Shown one piece after another: positions 7,967 through 16,117 of a DNA stretch of 64,000 nt. The DNA is from Phycisphaeraceae bacterium (GTDB lineage Bacteria; Planctomycetota; Phycisphaerae; Phycisphaerales; UBA1924). A program made the position numbers and the translations under genes. How positions within the stretch are numbered: the first letter of the stretch is position 1; every line of letters starts with the position of its first letter. The notes below the pieces were generated by a model. That model worked only from the letters and a program-made list of their open reading frames with translations. It was not told where the DNA came from and did not search any database. The stretch lies in NCBI GenBank assembly GCA_020639155.1, contig JACKHF010000002.1, forward strand, positions 1-64,000, written 5' to 3'.

Positions 7967-9489
7967 CGGTTTGCTGTGATATCTGCAACAACCGGCAGGT
8001 GATCGCTTCCATTTGCATCGTCAGCGGTAATGCCTATGGCTGCGAGTGCCTTATCGCTCAAACGAGATGGATCGATGACAAAGCTGCGCGCGATAGATGC
8101 GCGTGCGTCGCCAACCATCATCCAGTCAAGCCTGCCCGGTGTGAAGTCTGATTCCCAGTCGCGCCATGTGTATGTGCTGCCGTCGCCGAGCACGCGTGCA
8201 TCCGCAACCTCAAGTGATGTACCATCGTGATCAAGCCCAGCACGCAGTATGTCAAGCGGAGGGCGGGATCCAACGAGATTAAGATCTCCCGCAATGACGC
8301 GTGCGCGATCGCTGCCCGTGTCCCATGCAGCGGCAAGGCGCTGGTTGATCGCTTCCGCTTCAGCCATTCGTTTCTGGTCTTCGGGGCTGCCAGCAAACCC
8401 ACAGCACTTCAGATGGACACTCGCAGCGGAGATGGGGCCGATGGGTGAGTAGATTGTGCCAGCAATCACGCGAAGCGGCGAACTTCCGCCACTCATTGGT
8501 GCGTCAGAGACGCTTGCAGCTGTCATCGCGTAGCGAGATGCAATCGCAACGCCGGTCTGCTCACCCTTGATGACGCGCCATGGCTGTGGGCCTGGAGCAA
8601 ATGCAGCAAGCCAGTTCTCAATATCTTCTGCGGTTCCGTCGTGCCATTCCTGGAACAGGATAATGTCCGGATCTGCCGCCTGAATAAGTGCCGAAAACCC
8701 ATTGGGATTCTTCACGGGTGATGTAAACAGGACGTTGTACGACATCACGCGCACTTGTCCAAATCCGCGCGTTGGCAATCCCATCTCCACCCCGAGATCG
8801 GGCTGCATTGCGGGGAGACGAGCGGAGAACATCGGCGTTGCGCCGATGGCTTCGCCGTTCAGGTTCAGCATTTCAAACACACCAACAACGCGCTTGCCAC
8901 GTTCACGCAGTTCGGGAAGGGCTGCTGCTTCGCGGGGTATGCGCATCTCGTACCAGTTATCCGCATAGGTTGGCGCAAACATCAAGCCGACGTCGCCATT
9001 AGAGATGGGTGCTGTTGACCCATCTGCGTTCAATCGTGCACACGCCACGCCGCGCCCTTGTGCTCCATCTTCGCTGGGCGAGAACACGATCTCTACTTCA
9101 GCGCCGATCATTCCCTCATTGCCGGATGCATCTCGTACTGTTGGTCCGGAAGTTGCAAGTCCTGTCTGTGTATCACCATCAAGATCAAGGACAAGGCGCA
9201 GCATCCCGTCAAACGATTGCAGTGTTCTGGGTTGTGCGCTCGGTCTGACGCGGAGGTAGAGGTAGTGTTCATCTGCTTGAATAACATCGCTTGCAGGCCA
9301 CTCACTGGTGTCGCCGTCAACATGTACGACAGCCGCTGTCGTCGGATTGGTGCTTGTGCTGCTGGATGGGGTTGTTGTGCTTCCGTCGCCGTTGCATCCT
9401 GCGAGCAGCACACATGTAGCGAGACCCAAGCCCGCTCCACTCAATCGCGTTTGAAGGGGTTGTACTGCAGAACGGAAAAAGGTCAGCAT
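7963..9489 (-). CDS. Secreted lipoprotein of the endonuclease/exonuclease/phosphatase family
   Basis: A 508-residue protein. The N-terminus has a lipoprotein signal (LATCVLLAGC) and a Ser/Thr linker; residues about 40-240 form a beta-rich domain resembling a sugar-binding/CBM9-like module (WPASDVIQADEHYLYLRVRP); the rest is an EEP (DNase I-like) domain: VMSYNVLF, PDIILFQEWHD (catalytic Glu), AASVHLKC, RARVIAGDLNLVGS (Asp/Asn) and the C-terminal GSDHLPVVADI (catalytic Asp-His). It could hydrolyse nucleic acid or phosphodiester lipids outside the cell. AAGGAG sits 6 bases before the chosen ATG. A second EEP protein, dockerin-tagged, lies at 60177-61352. Confidence 0.85.
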   Translation of the reverse strand: MLTFFRSAVQPLQTRLSGAGLGLATCVLLAGCNGDGSTTTPSSSTSTNPTTAAVVHVDGDTSEWPASDVIQADEHYLYLRVRPSAQPRTLQSFDGMLRLVLDLDGDTQTGLATSGPTVRDASGNEGMIGAEVEIVFSPSEDGAQGRGVACARLNADGSTAPISNGDVGLMFAPTYADNWYEMRIPREAAALPELRERGKRVVGVFEMLNLNGEAIGATPMFSARLPAMQPDLGVEMGLPTRGFGQVRVMSYNVLFTSPVKNPNGFSALIQAADPDIILFQEWHDGTAEDIENWLAAFAPGPQPWRVIKGEQTGVAIASRYAMTAASVSDAPMSGGSSPLRVIAGTIYSPIGPISAASVHLKCCGFAGSPEDQKRMAEAEAINQRLAAAWDTGSDRARVIAGDLNLVGSRPPLDILRAGLDHDGTSLEVADARVLGDGSTYTWRDWESDFTPGRLDWMMVGDARASIARSFVIDPSRLSDKALAAIGITADDANGSDHLPVVADITANR

Positions 9490-9782
9490 TGAGCACTCCT
9501 TGGGGATCACAGATTCATGGCTGAGCCGTTGTGATAAGCGGCTCTGACAACAACCTCGGCTTGCCTCTGCACAGCCGGGGAGGGGATTCTCAGACGTTCT
9601 TCGACTCTACATCGGCCGACAGACGGTGTTTCGACCGCACGGAAAGACGTGGAACCCTCATTATTGCGTCTGATTCCGGGTTGGGTAGACGAAGTTTGGA
9701 CTTACTGCACCAGCCGTCTTAGACTTGGGGCCGCACTTTGCCCGCTTGGATGTGGCGTTTGTGCCGGTATGGAGATATGACG
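9490..9782. other. Divergent intergenic region, 293 bp
   Basis: Between the EEP lipoprotein (minus) and a small conserved-looking protein (plus). It should contain both promoters. A short G-rich/C-rich alternation at 9575-9590 was noted but no convincing hairpin, RNA or peptide was found. Confidence 0.35.
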
Positions 9783-10100
9783 ATGATCGATTCGCTTGAA
9801 GCAGGCCAGACAATCCGCTGCACTATCAAGGCTGAGCCCCGTCGGCTTGCCTCTGAGAAGACAATCCGCCGTCTGATGCAGATGGATCCCGCAATCAGCA
9901 AGGGACTCCGTGTCTCTCAGGCGCGTCGTCGTACCAATCTCCATGTCTATGTTCGTGGCAACCGCGACTGGACCGATCGTGAGAAGTGCCCCAACATCGC
10001 GCAGGTGAAAACCGGCGAATCATGGAGCATGGTTTACTCGCCCCTGCTTGCAAATGATCTCAAGAGTGTTGCCAGCTACATCGATGTGGCTAAGGCCTGA
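9783..10100 (+). CDS. Small basic protein, function unknown
   Basis: A 105-residue protein rich in Arg/Lys, starting MIDSLEAGQTIRC, with KTIRRLMQMDPAISKGLRVSQARRRTN and a C-terminal half containing WSMVYSPLLANDLKSVASY. No domain recognised; the composition would suit a nucleic-acid-binding or ribosome-associated protein, which is only inference. GGAG at 9771-9774 is 8 bases from the ATG at 9783 and only 2 from the ATG at 9777, which decides the start. It is followed by a strong terminator, so it forms a single-gene unit. Confidence 0.65.
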   Translation: MIDSLEAGQTIRCTIKAEPRRLASEKTIRRLMQMDPAISKGLRVSQARRRTNLHVYVRGNRDWTDREKCPNIAQVKTGESWSMVYSPLLANDLKSVASYIDVAKA

Positions 10101-10134
10101 ACTCATGTGATATGTAAAACCAGATCATCAAGAC

Positions 10135-10161
10135 CCGAATCCTCAGTGGATTCGGTTTTTT
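10135..10161 (+). terminator. Rho-independent terminator
   Basis: Stem CCGAATCC (10135-10142)/GGATTCGG (10148-10155) with a 5-base loop and six T, ending the 105-residue protein gene. Confidence 0.9.
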
Positions 10162-10195
10162 CATTTCGCATGGATCTTTTCATCATCTGAACTGA

Positions 10196-10215
10196 GATCT
10201 GTACGCGTACAGATC
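10196..10215. promoter_or_regulatory. Perfect 20-bp palindrome upstream of gene at 10272, candidate operator
   Basis: GATCTGTACG (10196-10205) is followed directly by its exact reverse complement (10206-10215). The site lies about 57 bases before the next start codon and has no T-tract, so a protein-binding operator is more plausible than a terminator. Confidence 0.4.
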
Positions 10216-10271
10216 CTAATCCGGTACGATGCCACGTCAGTTGACAGACTCATCAGAAGAAGGGATGCACC

Positions 10272-11291
10272 ATGTTCGGATTTGGCAGGAAGAAGAAAAC
10301 AACGACTGAATCTGCACATCTTCCTGGACCCTCAGCAGCTCCTGAGCCTGAAGTCACTCCACCGGCTCCTGAACAGGAGCAAATGTTCCACGATGCTGCA
10401 GTGAATGATGCGAGGTTCCCTGAAGCCGCGCAGGATGGAAAGCCCGAATCTGTCAGCGCCAGCACGCTTGCTGAACTCGACCAGAGACGGGAGGCGGTGA
10501 TTCGTGACAATACTCGCGAGAACATGATCCGCTTCTGGGAAGCTGTGTGCAGTCTGCCACAGTGGTACTTTGCCTCAAGGGCAGATACGTCAGCTCTTGC
10601 TCAGGGATCGCTTCCCCCTGTGCTCACATTGAACAGTCAGGAAAGAAACATGGTCGCTTTCTTCTCAACACGTGAGCGTGCATCACAGGCGGCCGCGAGA
10701 TTTGAACAGAATGCAGGGAACCCGGGTGATCATGCTGTGCTGGGCATGGAAACGCGCAACGCACTTGGTTTCATATGCAGCATGGATCAGGGTATCCAGC
10801 ATGTGCTGTTTGACGAGGTACCCGGTGTGTGCCAGGGGTTCGGCACAGAACTCAACGTTATTCCAGCGATGTACGCGCACTTTGGATTCATTCCACCGGT
10901 TGCGTGTCTTGGTCGCATGGCAGGTCCGATCAATGCAGCAGGGCATCCGCAGATGTTTGCAGACGCGTACAAGGTGCTCGCGCATCAGGATGTTCTGTAC
11001 ATGGTCCAGACTGCGGAGGGCCAGATCGCAATGATGGAGCATCCTAAGGGTGTGGTGTGTCCGGTCTTTCCGGATACAAACTCTGCTGCGGCATTCAAGC
11101 AGGTGGACGATAACCGAATCGTTTCATACACGCCGCACGAACTGGGTGAACTCGATGAACTCCTGTCACAGCGAATCGGTGAGACCTATGTGGGGATGAT
11201 CGCCCACACCAGCACGACACCAATTTTCATTCGTGGCGATCTGTTCCGGGAGGTGCTCGCGGCTGTGCCAAAGTCGCAGAGAGGTGAATAA
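10272..11291 (+). CDS. Hypothetical soluble protein, SseB-like features
   Basis: A 339-residue cytoplasmic protein with a Lys-rich start (FGFGRKKKTT), a Pro/Glu/Ala-rich linker to about residue 45, and a folded region. The segment LPPVLTLNSQERNMVAFFSTRERASQAAARF resembles the SseB-type pattern (pvf.s.e...aF.s.e.a...), and a weaker copy, IAMMEHPKGVVCPVFPDTNSAAAFKQV, occurs later, so it may hold two related domains. The name is tentative; no catalytic motif was seen. GAAGGGATG lies before the ATG. A palindrome upstream may regulate it. Confidence 0.6.
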   Translation: MFGFGRKKKTTTESAHLPGPSAAPEPEVTPPAPEQEQMFHDAAVNDARFPEAAQDGKPESVSASTLAELDQRREAVIRDNTRENMIRFWEAVCSLPQWYFASRADTSALAQGSLPPVLTLNSQERNMVAFFSTRERASQAAARFEQNAGNPGDHAVLGMETRNALGFICSMDQGIQHVLFDEVPGVCQGFGTELNVIPAMYAHFGFIPPVACLGRMAGPINAAGHPQMFADAYKVLAHQDVLYMVQTAEGQIAMMEHPKGVVCPVFPDTNSAAAFKQVDDNRIVSYTPHELGELDELLSQRIGETYVGMIAHTSTTPIFIRGDLFREVLAAVPKSQRGE

Positions 11292-11357
11292 ATGCTCCTC
11301 TCATAAGACGTTCTGCGCGGTGATGTCGAGTCTTGTATAACGCGCATACAGTGATGC

Positions 11358-11909
11358 ATGAAAACAACACACACACACATCCGCGTTGCCGTCGCAGGAT
11401 TGATTTCACTCGGACTGCTGAGTGGAATTGCTGCATGTGAGAAAAAGCCAGCATCGAATCCGACCCCGAGCGGTCAGGATGAGCACGCAGGCCACAACCA
11501 CGATGGCCATGATCATGGTACGGATGTCTCGACCGAGCAACTGCATATCCAGGATGAGTACACGTATACCGTGCGAGGCGAGATTGATCAGATGCCCTCA
11601 GCCGATGCACCGATGTCCGCATTTCGCGTGCATCACGAAGCTATCCACAACTTCGTGAACAGCAAGGGAGACATGAAGGGGATGAACTCCATGACGATGG
11701 AGTTCCCGCTTGGCGAACACGTAAGTCTCGATGGGTTTGTTGTCGGCGACAAAGTGTCAATGGATTTCACGGTCACCCGTGAGCCGTGGGGGTACTTTGT
11801 GACAAAGCTCGAGAAACTTCCAACTGAAACAGAACTGGTGTTCGGGAAGGCTGATCCGTCACGCATTTCCGGAGAACACGATCACGGTGATGATCAGGGC
11901 GGCGAATAG
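11358..11909 (+). CDS. Periplasmic copper/silver-binding lipoprotein, CusF-like
   Basis: A 183-residue protein with a lipoprotein signal (GLISLGLLSGIAAC), a His-rich linker (HAGHNHDGHDHG, residues about 48-59) and a CusF-like OB domain: YTVRGEIDQMP at its start, the metal-binding MNSMTMEF with two methionines, then GFVVGDKVSMDFTV. A second His/Asp cluster (EHDHGDD) ends the protein. Known CusF proteins carry Cu(I)/Ag(I) to RND efflux pumps; no cus genes adjoin this one, so a buffering or delivery role at the membrane is inference. It is followed by a terminator. Confidence 0.8.
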   Translation: MKTTHTHIRVAVAGLISLGLLSGIAACEKKPASNPTPSGQDEHAGHNHDGHDHGTDVSTEQLHIQDEYTYTVRGEIDQMPSADAPMSAFRVHHEAIHNFVNSKGDMKGMNSMTMEFPLGEHVSLDGFVVGDKVSMDFTVTREPWGYFVTKLEKLPTETELVFGKADPSRISGEHDHGDDQGGE

Positions 11910-11942
11910 ACGCGATGATGTATATTCAGTCCGCTGCATAAT

Positions 11943-11969
11943 CCCACGGATCATGGTTCGTGGGTTTTT
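11943..11969 (+). terminator. Rho-independent terminator after the CusF-like gene
   Basis: Stem CCCACG/CGTGGG (extended by G-T and A-T pairs), then TTTTT. Ends the copper-binding lipoprotein gene. Confidence 0.8.
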
Positions 11970-11993
11970 CTGGTTGAGTCAGAAATGATCATG

Positions 11994-12032
11994 AAAAAAC
12001 CCAGCACCCAGCGGAATCGCCGAGTACCGGGT
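11994..12032 (-). terminator. Second-line terminator, minus strand
   Basis: On the minus strand ACCCGGTACTCGGCG pairs with CGCTGGGTGCTGGGT (15 pairs counting G-T), followed by six T (complement of 11994-11999). It lies behind the stronger hairpin at 12122-12146 and may act as a backup stop for the UDG operon. Confidence 0.55.
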
Positions 12033-12121
12033 CTCGTGGGGGCATGGTTGTACCGTCACCGCTCTGGTCACGGAGACAAAGTATTATTCGCTGACAATCT
12101 GTCTGAGTTCCTATTCAAGTG

Positions 12122-12146
12122 AAAAAAAATCTGGGGCGGAAGCCCC
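12122..12146 (-). terminator. Rho-independent terminator of the UDG operon
   Basis: On the minus strand a GGGGC/GCCCC stem with TTCC loop is followed by AGA and eight T. It lies about 85 bases after the stop at 12231. Confidence 0.85.
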
Positions 12147-12230
12147 CGGTTTGAGGCTGAAAATCCGCAAAATTGCATGATTATTCGTCTCTGGCTGAAT
12201 GAATGTCGAGCGCGAGGATGTCCTGGGGCT

Positions 12231-13082
12231 CTAGGCTGGAAGCCCTATTTTCTTCATGACCTGCTGGAGGTCCGACCAGACCTTCCCTCGCGTCTCGGGC
12301 GTGTGGTTCCTTAGAACGTACGCGGGGTGGAAGGTCGGCATGACTTGATACTCGACGGGATCGAGACCGAGTCGATCGTCGCGGAAAGTCCACCAGCGAC
12401 CGCGGAGTTGCCCCATCGCAAGACCTGACTTGAGAAGCAGGTGCGCAGCAGGCTTGCCCAGCGTCACAATCGCGCCGGGGTTGATCACGCGTATCTGATC
12501 AAAGAGATACGGCGAGCACTTCTCTGCTTGGTCCAGCGTGGGTGTTGCGTTGTTGATGGGACGCGTCTTGAGCACGTTCGCGATGTACACGTCGCTTCGG
12601 CTGAGTCCCATCGCTGCGATCATCTTGTCGAGCAACTGCCCCGACCTGCCGACGAACGGCCTGCCCTGCTCGTCCTCGTCTGCGCCGGGGGCTTCTCCGA
12701 CAAACATCAGATCAGCATCCGGATTCCCCTCGCCGAAGACGATGTTCTTGAAGTTTGTGTTGAATCCTTTGTGCGGCTCATCCTTTATGTACCGTGCGAG
12801 GATGTCATCGAGCTGCGCCTGCTTCGTCTTCTTTGATGTGCGTGGCATGTCGGTGGTGAGGTGCTCCGTGCTGTGTCCATCTGTGCGCACAACAACGTTG
12901 ATTGCTGGTTCTGGCTTTGTCTCGATGACGCGCCGATTGTCCTCGGTTACACCACTCGAGCTGGTTTCTGCTGCAAATGATCGCGCCTCAGACGAGACAG
13001 GGACAAAGTCGACGCCGAACCTGCGCGATGTGTCTGCAGCCTGCGCCGCGATACGAAGTGCTTGTGCGCGCGATGTTGTCAT
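12231..13082 (-). CDS. Uracil-DNA glycosylase, family 4-type, without Fe-S cysteines
   Basis: A 283-residue protein. After a variable N-terminal extension of about 100 residues, the glycosylase fold is clear: IVFGEGNPDADLMFVGEAPGADEDEQGRPFVG (the GEAPG.dE motif and the uracil-binding region), NVLKTRPINNATPT, and the C-terminal MPTFHPAYVLR with the HP motif. Family 4 UDGs normally hold a 4Fe-4S cluster through four cysteines; here only one cysteine is present in the whole protein (EKCSPYL), and the positions of the other three (before VFG, and in the KCRP motif, here KTRP) are changed. Role: removing uracil from DNA in base excision repair. It is 16 bases downstream of the cysteine desulfurase-like gene, same strand. 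Confidence 0.85.
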   Translation of the reverse strand: MTTSRAQALRIAAQAADTSRRFGVDFVPVSSEARSFAAETSSSGVTEDNRRVIETKPEPAINVVVRTDGHSTEHLTTDMPRTSKKTKQAQLDDILARYIKDEPHKGFNTNFKNIVFGEGNPDADLMFVGEAPGADEDEQGRPFVGRSGQLLDKMIAAMGLSRSDVYIANVLKTRPINNATPTLDQAEKCSPYLFDQIRVINPGAIVTLGKPAAHLLLKSGLAMGQLRGRWWTFRDDRLGLDPVEYQVMPTFHPAYVLRNHTPETRGKVWSDLQQVMKKIGLPA

Positions 13083-13098
13083 TGCACACCTCGCTGGG

Positions 13099-14310
13099 TT
13101 ATCGAGTGATGAGCGTGTCGAGTGTTTTCAGCAGCACGTCGATCTCCGCATCTGTTGTGTACACACCCGGGCTCATGCGCACGGTGCCACCGGTTGCAAA
13201 TGTGTCGAGTGCTTTGTGTGCGCCGGGAGCGCACAGGAACCCGCTCCGCACGCAGATGCCCGCTTCTGCATCGAGCGCAGCTGCGAGATCGCCCGGTGCC
13301 CAGTCTTCTGCTGAGATCGCAACAACGCCGACGCGGTTGCTCACATCGTGCGTGCCGACAATGCGCACCTTTGGATGGTCCGTGAGATGGTCGATGATGC
13401 GCTTGCACATCGCTCGCTCGTGGGCGAGCGCGTCGTGGCCCTTGGGATATCCGTCCGCTTCGATCGCTGCGAGCAAACCCACGCATGCGACAGTGTTGTG
13501 CGTCCCGACCTCGTAGCGCGCGGGCATCTTCGTTGGCATGGAGTCCTTGCCCGAGTCGCCACCCGTTCCGCCGAGACGTGTCGGCTCGACACGCAGTCCC
13601 GTGCTGACAGGTGTCTCACCCGTCGCGCGCTCTGACAGGTACAGCACACCAATCCCGGTAGGGCCCATGAGAGCTTTATGACCGGGAAACAGCAGCATGT
13701 CGATGTTGTCAGCCTGCACGTCGATCGGGATGACACCCATCGTTTGTGATGCATCAACGAGCGTGAGTACTTCGGGGCGTGTGTCTTTCAACGCGCGACA
13801 CACTTCGAGTGCCGGCAGCAGTGTGCCAACGCCGTTGCTCGCCATCATCATCGAGACGAGCACCGTGCTCTCGTTTACGTGCGCGAGCACGTCTTCTGTG
13901 CGCATGAGGCCGTCGTTGTCGCATGGCACCTGCACCCATTCGATGATGCCCATCTGATCAAGCAGATACAAGGGCCTGCGCACCGCGTTGTGTTCGAGGA
14001 CTGTCGAGACGACACGCATTGGCTTTGTCGGCTTTGGTAGATGTGCAAACAGACCCATGATCGCCATAGTTGTTGAGTCTGTTGCGCCGGGTGTAATAAC
14101 GACACGCTCAGTTGCGGGTGCGTTCATCATCCTCGACAGATGCGAGCGCAGTCGTGAGACGTACTCGGCGCTGCGGACTGCCATTCTGTATCCGCCACGA
14201 CCAGGCGAGGCGCAGCCAGTCCGGATGAAGTCTGCCATCGCGTCTGCGACTTCGGGAGGCTTGGGCCACGTTGTAGATGCGTTGTCGAGATAGATCGGTG
14301 TGTGCGTCAT
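13099..14310 (-). CDS. Cysteine desulfurase-like class V aminotransferase
   Basis: A 403-residue PLP enzyme. IYLDNASTTWPKPPEVADAM is the classical start; ITPGATDSTTMAI, LEHNAVRRPLY (the His that stacks on PLP) and VDASQTMGVIPID follow; LLFPGHKALMGPTGIGVLY contains the PLP lysine; and VRSGFLCAPGAHKAL contains a cysteine in the position of the persulfide cysteine of SufS-type enzymes. It would release sulfur from cysteine as a protein-bound persulfide for Fe-S or thio-modification pathways. No suf/isc genes are nearby; the neighbour is a UDG that has lost its Fe-S cysteines, so the pairing is not explained by cluster supply. Confidence 0.85.
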   Translation of the reverse strand: MTHTPIYLDNASTTWPKPPEVADAMADFIRTGCASPGRGGYRMAVRSAEYVSRLRSHLSRMMNAPATERVVITPGATDSTTMAIMGLFAHLPKPTKPMRVVSTVLEHNAVRRPLYLLDQMGIIEWVQVPCDNDGLMRTEDVLAHVNESTVLVSMMMASNGVGTLLPALEVCRALKDTRPEVLTLVDASQTMGVIPIDVQADNIDMLLFPGHKALMGPTGIGVLYLSERATGETPVSTGLRVEPTRLGGTGGDSGKDSMPTKMPARYEVGTHNTVACVGLLAAIEADGYPKGHDALAHERAMCKRIIDHLTDHPKVRIVGTHDVSNRVGVVAISAEDWAPGDLAAALDAEAGICVRSGFLCAPGAHKALDTFATGGTVRMSPGVYTTDAEIDVLLKTLDTLITR

Positions 14311-14362
14311 TCGTGCGATGTTCCAAAGAAACGAACAAAGAAATCAGATCAGTCACAATCGT

Positions 14363-14563
14363 TCACAGCCTGCGCATGCGCCACATCCACGCGCCGTAGT
14401 CGAGCGTGGTGTGGATTCGTTCCCGTCTGGATTCCGGCATGCCACGACCGAAGGCTGTATCGATGCGCCAGCGCCAGTACGGGCCTCGTGTTCGAAACCC
14501 CGTGCGAACAAGCAAGCCCAGCAGCATAAAACAACCCATGACGAGAGACCACAGACGCGTCAT
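14363..14563 (-). CDS. Small predicted membrane-anchored protein, coupled to the epimerase
   Basis: A 66-residue reading frame beginning MTRLWSLVMGCFMLLGLLV, one short hydrophobic segment, followed by an Arg/Trp-rich cytoplasmic tail. Its ATG overlaps the epimerase stop as ATGA (14560-14563), the usual layout for translational coupling, which is the main reason to believe it is real. No family recognised. It sits between the epimerase and the cysteine desulfurase-like gene. Confidence 0.5.
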   Translation of the reverse strand: MTRLWSLVMGCFMLLGLLVRTGFRTRGPYWRWRIDTAFGRGMPESRRERIHTTLDYGAWMWRMRRL

Positions 14564-15981
14564 GAATCATTGCTCCCGCTTGAGTTGGTCTGCTTTGATT
14601 GCACGGGCTTTGTCACGGGCTGCGGATTAACACGCGATTGTGTGCTTGATCCCAGTTCTGATCCTGCCACCGGCCTGCCACGGGAACCCTTGCGTTTGTT
14701 CTTGTTTGAGTTGCGTGCCAGCGACACGGGCTTGTTCTGGAAGAGTGATTCGCCCGATTCTGCATCAGGCTTTGTTTGCGAAGCGGGATCCTCGTTATTC
14801 GATGTGTTCGATGGTTCCTTCGCAGCGGGGGATTCCGGTTTCGGAGTCGATTGCTTTTGTGCGGTTGCGGTCTGCTTTGGAGCTGGCTTTGCAGGTTGAG
14901 TTTGTTTGGTGGGAGCAGGTGTTGTAACGACAGGTCTGCGCTTCGGTGTGATCGTGACGATCTCGGGCATGTCCTTCGTCCGCCACGCGAGTGTGCGCTC
15001 GAGCCCCTCCTCGACACCAATATTTGGCTCAAACCCCAGCATCTTCTTCGCGAGTGACACGTCGGCGCTGGAATGCTTTACCTCGCCTTTGCGCTCGGGC
15101 ATGTGCTTCGGCTTGATGTTTGCTTTGCGGAGGATGGACCCCATCATGCGCGCCAGTTCGTTGATGGATGTTGATCCGCCGCACGCGATGTTGATTGCCT
15201 GACCCCTGGGATCCTGCTCGACCACACCCGCGAGGAGCAGCGCCTCGATGACGTTATCGACATAGGTGAGATCGCGTGACTGCTCGCCATCGCCGTAGAT
15301 AGTTGGTGGCTTGTCCCCAAGCAGGCACTTGGTAAATGCGGGTACAACCGCAGCGTACTGCGACTCGGCGGTTTGTCTCGGGCCGAACACGTTGAAGAAC
15401 CGAAGACACGCGGTTGAGAGACCGTAGGTGCGTGACCACGTCCGACAAAGTTCCTCGCCCGCGAGCTTTGATGCGGCGTAGGGGGACATGGGCTTAGGTG
15501 TCATAGTCTCGACCTTCGGCTGGGCCGGGTCGTCGCCATAGACGGAGGAACTGGACGCGAACACGACGCGATGGGCTTCCATCGCCTTGGCAAACTCCAG
15601 GACGCGGAGTGTGCCCATGACGTTGTTCTCCATCGTCATCTCGGGCTGCTCGACCGACCTGATGACAGATCCCATCGCAGCAAGGTGGAAGACGATCGGC
15701 TTTGCCCCGCGTCCGAGGGCGTTGCCCGCGATCCGCATGGTCTCGGTGGACATGATGGTCCCGCGGACAAACCAGAACCGCTTGCCGAAGTCCCGTTCCA
15801 GCCTGCGGGGGAGGGTGTCGGTCGAGTTCGCGAGGTTGTCGACGACGACCACGCTCGCACCGAGTTCGACGAGGCGCTCAGCGAGATGCCCACCGATGAA
15901 CCCTGCGCCCCCGGTCACGATGACCCGCCGGTCGGCGTAGAAGATCCCCAGTCCGCTGTCGTCCTTTGGTGCGTGGTCCAT
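14560..15981 (-). CDS. NAD-dependent sugar-nucleotide epimerase with long disordered C-terminus
   Basis: A 473-residue protein. Residues about 18-335 form an extended-SDR domain: VTGGAGFIGGHL (NAD-binding GxxGxxG), FHLAAMGSVIRSVEQP, ASSSSVYGD, YAASK (catalytic Tyr/Lys), LRFFNVFGPRQ, YGDGEQSRDLTYVDNVIEA. This fits the UDP-glucose/UDP-GlcNAc 4-epimerase group. Beyond about residue 350 a low-complexity tail of 120 residues rich in Pro, Thr, Lys, Gln and Ser follows; such a tail is not part of the family. The product should make a nucleotide sugar for the envelope. A TsaB gene is divergent 136 bases away. Confidence 0.85.
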   Translation of the reverse strand: MDHAPKDDSGLGIFYADRRVIVTGGAGFIGGHLAERLVELGASVVVVDNLANSTDTLPRRLERDFGKRFWFVRGTIMSTETMRIAGNALGRGAKPIVFHLAAMGSVIRSVEQPEMTMENNVMGTLRVLEFAKAMEAHRVVFASSSSVYGDDPAQPKVETMTPKPMSPYAASKLAGEELCRTWSRTYGLSTACLRFFNVFGPRQTAESQYAAVVPAFTKCLLGDKPPTIYGDGEQSRDLTYVDNVIEALLLAGVVEQDPRGQAINIACGGSTSINELARMMGSILRKANIKPKHMPERKGEVKHSSADVSLAKKMLGFEPNIGVEEGLERTLAWRTKDMPEIVTITPKRRPVVTTPAPTKQTQPAKPAPKQTATAQKQSTPKPESPAAKEPSNTSNNEDPASQTKPDAESGESLFQNKPVSLARNSNKNKRKGSRGRPVAGSELGSSTQSRVNPQPVTKPVQSKQTNSSGSNDS

Positions 15982-16117
15982 TGGGCGATCATATCGCAGG
16001 GATGGCCCGTCGGGTTCGATTTCGGGCCTGAAAACGTGAATCTGTCAGCATCCTGTCGACGCGGATGTCATCTCGGGATCGCTCTGGCGGGATCAGCGAC
16101 ATAGGCTGTCTGCCCCA

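Noticed and set aside
14349..14570. 73-residue frame competing with the 66-residue ORF
   Set aside because: It has no hydrophobic anchor or ATGA coupling with the epimerase; the 14363-14563 frame is better placed.
15571..16104. 177-residue plus-strand frame over the epimerase 5' end
   Set aside because: Antisense shadow of a clearly conserved SDR domain in a GC-rich stretch.
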